From: Alphaproteobacteria bacterium
Lineage (GTDB): Bacteria; Pseudomonadota; Alphaproteobacteria; MPNO01; UBA2964
Assembly (NCBI GenBank): GCA_009377375.1
Contig: WHUE01000033.1
Span: forward strand, 1 to 40,805
Length of the DNA stretch: 40,805 nt
Direction of reading: 5' to 3'
Shown: one piece after another, positions 35,794-40,805 of the stretch
Numbering within the stretch: position 1 is the first letter of the stretch
Layout of the letters: every line of letters starts with the position of its first letter
Notes under the pieces: generated by a model
What the model saw: only the letters and a program-made list of their open reading frames with translations
Told to the model about the DNA's origin: nothing
Databases searched by the model: none
Made by a program: the position numbers and the translations under genes

Positions 35794-36297
35794 TTAAACC
35801 TTCGCGGCTTCCTTCTTCGCCGCCTTCGCGGCCCGCCTGTCCTGCTTCTCGCGCTCCGCGTCGTCGGCGGGGACGACCTCCTTCACCGCGCCGCCCCAAC
35901 CCAGATGGGTGACGTCCATGATGATGCCGTTCGGGTCCTTGAACTTCATCTCGTAGAAGGTGGTCGGCGCGTCGTCCTCCGGCCGGCCCATGAAGTAGCG
36001 CCCGCCGGCCTTCTCGACCTTCTCCTCGGCTTCCTTCAGGTCGTCGACCCAGAAGCCGAAATGGTGGATGCCGACGAAATCCTTGCCGCGCTCGTCCTCG
36101 CCCTCGACATAGCCGGCCCATTTGTCGGTCTTGTACTTCAGCAGCGCCATGGTGATGGTGCCGTCGGACACGTAGCAGCCCTTCGCCAGCGGCGAATCCG
36201 TGCGCCCGACGCGCTTCATGTCGAACGCCTCGCAGTAGAAATCGGCGGTCGCCTCCGGATCGTCGACGGAAAGCGCGATATGCCTGAGCTTCGCCAT
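35794..36297 (-). CDS. VOC-superfamily protein (mirror copy)
   Basis: The 167-residue product is identical to that of 30540-31043, including the charged C-terminal tail and the AGGAGG ribosome binding site. Confidence 0.85.
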   Translation of the reverse strand: MAKLRHIALSVDDPEATADFYCEAFDMKRVGRTDSPLAKGCYVSDGTITMALLKYKTDKWAGYVEGEDERGKDFVGIHHFGFWVDDLKEAEEKVEKAGGRYFMGRPEDDAPTTFYEMKFKDPNGIIMDVTHLGWGGAVKEVVPADDAEREKQDRRAAKAAKKEAAKV

Positions 36298-36310
36298 TGC
36301 GGCCTCCTGG

Positions 36311-36340
36311 AAAATCGGTTCGCGGAATTGCGCCGATTTT
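36311..36340 (-). promoter_or_regulatory. Inverted repeat in front of the VOC gene (mirror copy)
   Basis: Mirror of 30497-30526, the eight-base-arm dyad next to the ribosome binding site. Confidence 0.43.
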
Positions 36341-36374
36341 AGATCATTGTCCCTTGGTCTGCCTAGCGACGAAT

Positions 36375-36412
36375 CGGAACGGCCCGCCCGGTTTCCCGGG
36401 CGGGCCGTTCCG
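36375..36412 (-). terminator. Strong hairpin after the PEP-CTERM gene (mirror copy)
   Basis: Mirror of 30425-30462, a 17-base-pair stem with a four-base loop and no T-run. Confidence 0.58.
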
Positions 36413-36442
36413 CCGCTTCCCCTTGCGGTATTTCGTCGCGTG

Positions 36443-37246
36443 TCAGGCGGCCCTGCGTCGGCGCAGCCGCGCGCCCAGCAGCAGCACGCCGGTGCCCAGC
36501 AGGGCGAGGCCGGCCGGTTCCGGCACGTCGGCGACCAGGCTGTTGCCGTCGCGCAGGTTCGCGATCTCGATGGCGGTCAGCGCGTTGTCGAACACCCAGA
36601 GCTCGTCGATCAGCCCGTCATAGTAGAACGTGCCGCCCCCGACGTTGGGTGCGCCTCCGGAGGAGATGTTGCGGGCACCGACCACGAAGGCGTTCGATGT
36701 GTCGACCGTCGACGCCGCGACAGCGCTGTCCGCCAGCACGCCGTTCACATACAGCTCCAAGGCCGAGCCCGTCCGCTGGAAGACCAGGTGCTGGAAGCTG
36801 GTGCTGTCGTCGCCGGGCCGGGCCGCCGTCGTCACGCCGCCGACTGTGTCGCGCACGTCGCCGCTGACATTCGTCCCGTTGTGCCCGATCGCATAGCCCA
36901 GATCGGAATTGGTGTGGGTCTTCGTCACCATCGGCGAAAAGGCGTTGCTGTCGGTGTTGTACCAGAACGAGATCGCGAAATCCGACGTGCTCACATTGAA
37001 CAGGCTGCTGGCGTTCCACAGATACTCGCCGGCATCCAGGTTGACCGCGCTGCCGAACTGGCCGGCCGCGAGGCTGACGCTGCCCGAGGCGTTCAGGTCG
37101 AGCCCGTTGCCGCCGGAATCGGTCGTCGCGTCCGCGTCGAAGCTGTAATGGGCGACGACGCCGGCCGAGGCCGTGCCGCACAGCGCCATCAGCGACATCA
37201 TTGCCGCCGCGCCGATGGTGAAAAGGGATCTGGGTGCTGTGTACAT
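36443..37246 (-). CDS. LamG-domain PEP-CTERM sorting protein (mirror copy)
   Basis: The 267-residue product is identical to that of 29591-30394: signal peptide, LamG domain, and VPEP sorting tail. Confidence 0.9.
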   Translation of the reverse strand: MYTAPRSLFTIGAAAMMSLMALCGTASAGVVAHYSFDADATTDSGGNGLDLNASGSVSLAAGQFGSAVNLDAGEYLWNASSLFNVSTSDFAISFWYNTDSNAFSPMVTKTHTNSDLGYAIGHNGTNVSGDVRDTVGGVTTAARPGDDSTSFQHLVFQRTGSALELYVNGVLADSAVAASTVDTSNAFVVGARNISSGGAPNVGGGTFYYDGLIDELWVFDNALTAIEIANLRDGNSLVADVPEPAGLALLGTGVLLLGARLRRRRAA

Positions 37247-37294
37247 GCGACCGTGCCTCGCGCCAAGCTGCCAACCGTTCCTGACAGGCCGGTA

Positions 37295-37310
37295 TGCAAG
37301 ATGCATGCCA
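37295..37310 (-). promoter_or_regulatory. Sigma-54 promoter of the PEP-CTERM gene (mirror copy)
   Basis: Mirror of 29527-29542; the same consensus element in front of the right-arm PEP-CTERM gene. Confidence 0.7.
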
Positions 37311-37355
37311 AACGGGCGCATTGCGCATTTTCAAAGGCTTAAGGAGTCCGGGAAG

Positions 37356-37386
37356 CGGGATCGATCCCGAACCGTAAGATATCCCG
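37356..37386 (-). promoter_or_regulatory. CGGGAT repeat and palindrome upstream of the sigma-54 promoter (mirror copy)
   Basis: Mirror of 29451-29481, the candidate activator site. Confidence 0.38.
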
Positions 37387-37411
37387 ACACCTGACGGGGG
37401 TGCGCCAGCCG

Positions 37412-37440
37412 TTGTCTCGCGGCGCGGCGGCGGCTACAAA
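37412..37440 (+). promoter_or_regulatory. Possible dehydrogenase promoter (mirror copy)
   Basis: Mirror of 29397-29425: TTGTCT, 17 bases, TACAAA. Confidence 0.36.
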
Positions 37441-37486
37441 GGCGCGCTCCGCACATTCAGACCCGCACAGGACCGAAAGGGAGACC

Positions 37487-38560
37487 ATGCCGACCATTGC
37501 CATCCAGGACGATCACATCATCCGCGTGCTCTCGGTCGTTCTCGACCCCGACTGCCCGAAGGAGCGCGCCGATGGCTTCGCCGACTACTATTCGGTCGAC
37601 ATGCCGGAATTCCCGAAATGGTGCGAGGAAATCCGCGCCCGCTACCCCGCCGCCTACCCGTCGAAGGTGCTCCTGGCCAAGTCGGAGGAGGAGTTCCGGT
37701 CCATGCTGCCTGAGGCCGATCTGGTAGTGACGGAGGATTACCCCATCGGCGAGGCGGAGCTCGCCATCGCCCCCCGGCTCAAATTCGTCCAGGGGTTCGG
37801 CTCGGACACCCGTAATATCGACGAGGCCGCCTGCGCCGCCCGCGGCATCGGCACCGCGCCGCTGCATCGCCGGGTCAACACGGCGGTGGCCGAGCATGCC
37901 TTCGCGCTGCTGATGACGCTGGCCAAAAAGATCACCGAGACCAACAAGCTGCTGACCGTCGAGGCGCTGCAGGCAAAGGGCTGGCCGGCGCGCGTCTACG
38001 ACCGCCGCCACACCGCGAATTCCAACTGGGCGCGGGTTTCGGGCATCATGAACCTGCGCGGCGCCACGCTGGGCATCGTCGGGCTGGGGTCCATCGGGCG
38101 CGACGTCGCCCGCTGGGGCAACGCGTTCGGGATGAAGGTGATCTACACCCAGCGCAACCCCCTTTCGGCCGAGCTGGAGGCGGCGTTCGGGGCGACATTC
38201 GCGCCGATGGACGATCTGCTGGCGCAGTCCGACGCGATCTCGCTCCACGTGCCGATGAACGAATCGACCCGCGGGCTGATCGATGCCGGCCGCTTTGCGA
38301 AGATGAAGCAGGGCGCGATCCTGATCGACGTTTCCCGCGCCGAGGTGATCGACCGCGACGCCCTGCTGGACGCGATGAAGTCGGGCAAGCTCGGCGGGCT
38401 CGGCATGGACGTGCATTACAAGGAGCCGGTCGACGCCGACGACCCGCTGCTCGCCTTCGACAACGTCGCGCTGTCCCCGCACATCGCCATCGGCACCCGC
38501 GTCAACGGCGCCGAGGACGTGGAGGAAATGGTCGCCAATCTCGCTGGCGCGATGAAATAG
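37487..38560 (+). CDS. D-isomer-specific 2-hydroxyacid dehydrogenase (mirror copy)
   Basis: The 357-residue product is identical to that of 28277-29350, with the same Rossmann motif and Arg/Glu/His catalytic set. Confidence 0.88.
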   Translation: MPTIAIQDDHIIRVLSVVLDPDCPKERADGFADYYSVDMPEFPKWCEEIRARYPAAYPSKVLLAKSEEEFRSMLPEADLVVTEDYPIGEAELAIAPRLKFVQGFGSDTRNIDEAACAARGIGTAPLHRRVNTAVAEHAFALLMTLAKKITETNKLLTVEALQAKGWPARVYDRRHTANSNWARVSGIMNLRGATLGIVGLGSIGRDVARWGNAFGMKVIYTQRNPLSAELEAAFGATFAPMDDLLAQSDAISLHVPMNESTRGLIDAGRFAKMKQGAILIDVSRAEVIDRDALLDAMKSGKLGGLGMDVHYKEPVDADDPLLAFDNVALSPHIAIGTRVNGAEDVEEMVANLAGAMK

Positions 38561-38582
38561 GGGTGGCGCCGCCGCTCGCCCG

Positions 38583-38597
38583 TTAACCCCTCGTTAG
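38583..38597 (+). promoter_or_regulatory. Possible CtrA-like box (mirror copy)
   Basis: Mirror of 28240-28254: TTAA, seven bases, TTAG, upstream of the right-arm 90-residue gene. Confidence 0.33.
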
Positions 38598-38665
38598 CGG
38601 TCCGCGCCGTATTCTGGGACGGAATTCCCTTAACGTCCGGGCACGGCCCGGCGAGGACGGCGCAG

Positions 38666-38938
38666 ATGACGAACAAGACCACGCTGCTCTTGAGCACCGA
38701 GACACCGGACGGCTGGACCATCGAGGACATCCTCACCGAAATCCAGAACGACATCATCAAGCGGTCGCAGAAGATCGTCGACGACAAGCGCCCCGAGGCG
38801 CGTCAGGTGCTGGACAACAACATCCTGATCCTGAGGCGCCTGTCGGAATGCATCGCCAAGGCACAGGAGTCGACCATCCTGCTCAAGCGGTCGTTCGGCC
38901 CGCATGAGGACGGCAAGCCCCGCATCGGCGTGGCGTAG
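38666..38938 (+). CDS. 90-residue protein of unknown function (mirror copy)
   Basis: Identical to the product of 27899-28171, a small helical soluble protein that I do not recognise. Confidence 0.7.
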   Translation: MTNKTTLLLSTETPDGWTIEDILTEIQNDIIKRSQKIVDDKRPEARQVLDNNILILRRLSECIAKAQESTILLKRSFGPHEDGKPRIGVA

Positions 38939-39009
38939 GCTCCCCGACCCTTTTCACCACCCCGATAAAGCGTCATCCTGCGGCCTGAACCCGCCGCAGA
39001 GAGGACGCC

Positions 39010-40404
39010 GTGACCTATCGTTTCGCCGCCAGCGCCGACGCGCGCACCATTCCGATCGTCCCCATCGAGACCGCCGTGTTCGAGGCGTGGAAGAAGAAGC
39101 AGCCGGCGCGGATGCGCCGCTGGCTGGACAGCGCCGGGTTCCGGGCGAAGCCGGGCAGCGTCAGCCTGGTGGCTGGCGACGACGGCGGGCTCGAGCGGGT
39201 GCTGCTCGGCGTCGGCGACCATGACGGCATGTGGTCCTATGCGGCGCTGCCGGCCACGCTGCCCGCCGGGCGCTATGCCATCGACGCGCGCATGGCGAAG
39301 GACAGGGCGACCGCCTGCGCGGTGGGCTGGGCGCTGGGTTGCTACCGGTTCGAGCGCTACAAGTCGCAGAAATCCATCGACCCGGTGCCCCAGCTCGTCT
39401 GGCCCGCCGGCTGCGACCGCGCCGCGGCGCGCCGGCTGGCGGATGCGACCTGGCTGGTCCGCGACCTGATCAACACCCCGGCGGAGGACATGAACCCGCA
39501 GGCGCTGGCCGCCGCCGCGCGGGGCGTTGCCCGCAAGCACGGCGCGAAATGCGCGGTGACGGTGGGCGATGCGCTGCTGAAGAAGAACTACCCGACGATC
39601 TACACCGTGGGACGCGCCAGTGCGAACCCGCCGCGGCTGATCGACCTCACCTGGGGCAAGGCCGGCGCGCCGAAGGTGACGCTGGTCGGCAAGGGCGTGT
39701 GCTTCGACACCGGCGGGCTGGACCTCAAATCGGCGTCGGGCATGCTGCGCATGAAGAAGGACATGGGCGGGGCGGCGCATGTGCTGGGCCTGGCCGACAT
39801 GATCATGGGGGCCGGGCTGAACGTGCGGCTGCGCGTGCTCATCGGGGCGGTGGAGAATTCGGTCGCCGGCAACGCCTACCGCCCCTCCGACGTGATCCGG
39901 ACCCGCAAGGGCATCACGGTGGAGGTCGGCAACACCGACGCCGAGGGCCGGCTGGTGATGTGCGACGCCCTCGCCGAGGCCGACCGCGAGAAGCCGGCCT
40001 TCCTCGCCGATTTCTCCACCCTCACCGGCGCGGCCCGCATCGCGGTGGGAACCGAGATCGCGGCGCTGTTCTGCAACGACGACCGCCTCGCCGCCGATCT
40101 CGCGAAGGCGGGCGAGGAGACGGCGGATCCGGTTTGGCGGTTGCCGCTCTACAGGCCCTATCGCCGGATGCTCGACAGCAAGGTGGCGGACATCAACAAC
40201 GTCTCCGACGGCGGCCAGGGCGGCGCGATCACCGCCGCGCTGTACCTCCAGGAATTCGTGTCCGACAGCACGCCCTGGGCGCATTTCGACATCATGGCGT
40301 GGAACCCGGCCGCCCGACCCGGCCGTCCCGTCGGCGGCGAGGCGATGGGGCTGCGCGCGACCTTCGCCGTGCTGGAGAAGCGGTTTGGCTCGAAGGCGCG
40401 CTGA
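39010..40404 (+). CDS. M17-family leucyl aminopeptidase (mirror copy)
   Basis: The 464-residue product is identical to that of 26433-27827, with the GTG start at 39010 and the same metal-binding motifs. Confidence 0.91.
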   Translation: MTYRFAASADARTIPIVPIETAVFEAWKKKQPARMRRWLDSAGFRAKPGSVSLVAGDDGGLERVLLGVGDHDGMWSYAALPATLPAGRYAIDARMAKDRATACAVGWALGCYRFERYKSQKSIDPVPQLVWPAGCDRAAARRLADATWLVRDLINTPAEDMNPQALAAAARGVARKHGAKCAVTVGDALLKKNYPTIYTVGRASANPPRLIDLTWGKAGAPKVTLVGKGVCFDTGGLDLKSASGMLRMKKDMGGAAHVLGLADMIMGAGLNVRLRVLIGAVENSVAGNAYRPSDVIRTRKGITVEVGNTDAEGRLVMCDALAEADREKPAFLADFSTLTGAARIAVGTEIAALFCNDDRLAADLAKAGEETADPVWRLPLYRPYRRMLDSKVADINNVSDGGQGGAITAALYLQEFVSDSTPWAHFDIMAWNPAARPGRPVGGEAMGLRATFAVLEKRFGSKAR

Positions 40405-40425
40405 GGCGGCGTCCCTCCTTGCCCG

Positions 40426-40455
40426 TTGCCAAGTCCCGCGGTTTGCGGGTCTAAT
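40426..40455 (+). promoter_or_regulatory. Predicted marR promoter with internal dyad (mirror copy)
   Basis: Mirror of 26382-26411: TTGCCA, 18 bases containing CCCGC-GGTTT-GCGGG, TCTAAT. Confidence 0.48.
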
Positions 40456-40492
40456 CGGAAAACGGACCGGCAACGAAACGAAAAAGCGGGCT

Positions 40493-40805
40493 ATGGCGAT
40501 CCGGTTGGACCAGACCCAGGCGCTCCGGCTCTGGCACGGGGCGCTGGCCTGCAGCGTGCGGTGCGACGGTCCCGACCTGTCGGCGCGGCAGATGGCGATC
40601 CTGCTGACGGTCTATCTCTCCCCCGAACCCCACACGGTGCGCGGCCTCGCCGCCGACCTCAACGTCTCCAAGCCCGCCGTGACACGGGCGCTGGACCGTC
40701 TGGCCGGGTTCGGCTTCATCCGGCGCGCGCGCGACGAGGCCGATCGCCGCTCGGTGCTTCTCCGCCGGACGGTCAAGGGCTCGGTCTATCTCAGCGAGTT
40801 CGCCG
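40493..40805 (+). CDS. MarR-family regulator, cut by the window end (mirror copy)
   Basis: The first 104 codons of the same MarR-family protein as 25931-26344, including the whole winged helix, then the window stops. The remaining 33 residues seen in the left copy are absent here only because the sequence ends. Confidence 0.85.
   Translation, partial: MAIRLDQTQALRLWHGALACSVRCDGPDLSARQMAILLTVYLSPEPHTVRGLAADLNVSKPAVTRALDRLAGFGFIRRARDEADRRSVLLRRTVKGSVYLSEFA

Larger units (their letters stand above)
33419..40805. repeat. Right arm of the 7,387-base-per-arm perfect palindrome
   Basis: Exact reverse complement of 26032-33418. Unlike the left arm it never returns to unique sequence; it runs to the window end inside marR. 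No diverged base was found in the segments compared, so the copy is either extremely recent or an artefact. All genes listed in this arm are identical to their left-arm partners and add no new functions. Confidence 0.97.

Noticed and set aside
32897..35797. A 966-codon open frame crossing the palindrome axis (and its mirror at 31040-33940)
   Set aside because: It is an out-of-frame shadow of the CorA and permease genes, joined through the axis. Its Arg/Gly/Ala-rich composition is that of antisense or shifted reading in GC-rich DNA.
26032..40805. A composite transposon or IS-mediated inverted duplication
   Set aside because: No transposase, terminal inverted repeat of IS type or target-site duplication is visible at the axis or at 26032.

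Overview
The window is a high-GC (roughly 70% G+C by eye) stretch of Gram-negative DNA, best matched by an alphaproteobacterium, probably of Rhodospirillales type. The pointers are the dnaX-ybaB-recR operon with a short 4.5S-type SRP RNA just upstream, a def-fmt-truA cluster, dapD-dapE, a CycM-like membrane-anchored cytochrome c, KDO/LPS synthesis (kdsB), and candidate CtrA-like boxes. This is inference from gene content; no 16S gene is present.

Layout. 1-2316: a PAS-domain gene cut by the window edge and an upstream PAS/degenerate-GGDEF/EAL gene broken by a one-base frameshift. 2468-5838: a HAD nucleotidase-like gene, then dapD, dapE and a small membrane protein, the last three overlapping by a few bases. 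5878-8076: def-fmt-truA on the minus strand. 8249-9400: rmuC. 9422-12341: ffs (SRP RNA), dnaX, ybaB, recR on the minus strand. 12438-17146: nudC, kdsB-pheA, a cytochrome c, a PAS protein and a hisN-like phosphatase. 17248-24796: a Yej-type oligopeptide ABC transporter operon with two tandem substrate-binding proteins. 24806-26344: an orphan Bug/TctC binding protein and a MarR-family regulator. 26433-33418: M17 aminopeptidase, a 90-residue protein of unknown function, a D-2-hydroxyacid dehydrogenase, a LamG/PEP-CTERM surface protein with a textbook sigma-54 promoter, a VOC-family protein, an SLC13-type anion permease and the 5' third of a CorA/ZntB transporter.

The dominant structural feature is that 33419-40805 is the exact reverse complement of 26032-33418, with no spacer. 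Seven complete genes and two partial ones therefore occur twice in mirror image. The axis cuts the CorA/ZntB gene at codon 122, inside a conserved domain, and the second arm simply stops at the window end inside marR. I see no transposase, resolvase or protelomerase near the axis. The most economical reading is a fold-back chimera at a contig end. A real inverted duplication or a read-through of a hairpin end cannot be excluded from sequence alone. The single-copy content is therefore about 33.4 kb.

Most of the window is ordinary housekeeping. The most biologically interesting signals are a consensus sigma-54 promoter in front of an exosortase-target (PEP-CTERM) gene, possible CtrA boxes in front of two small genes, and the duplicated YejA-type binding proteins. 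No intergenic stretch exceeds about 300 bases.
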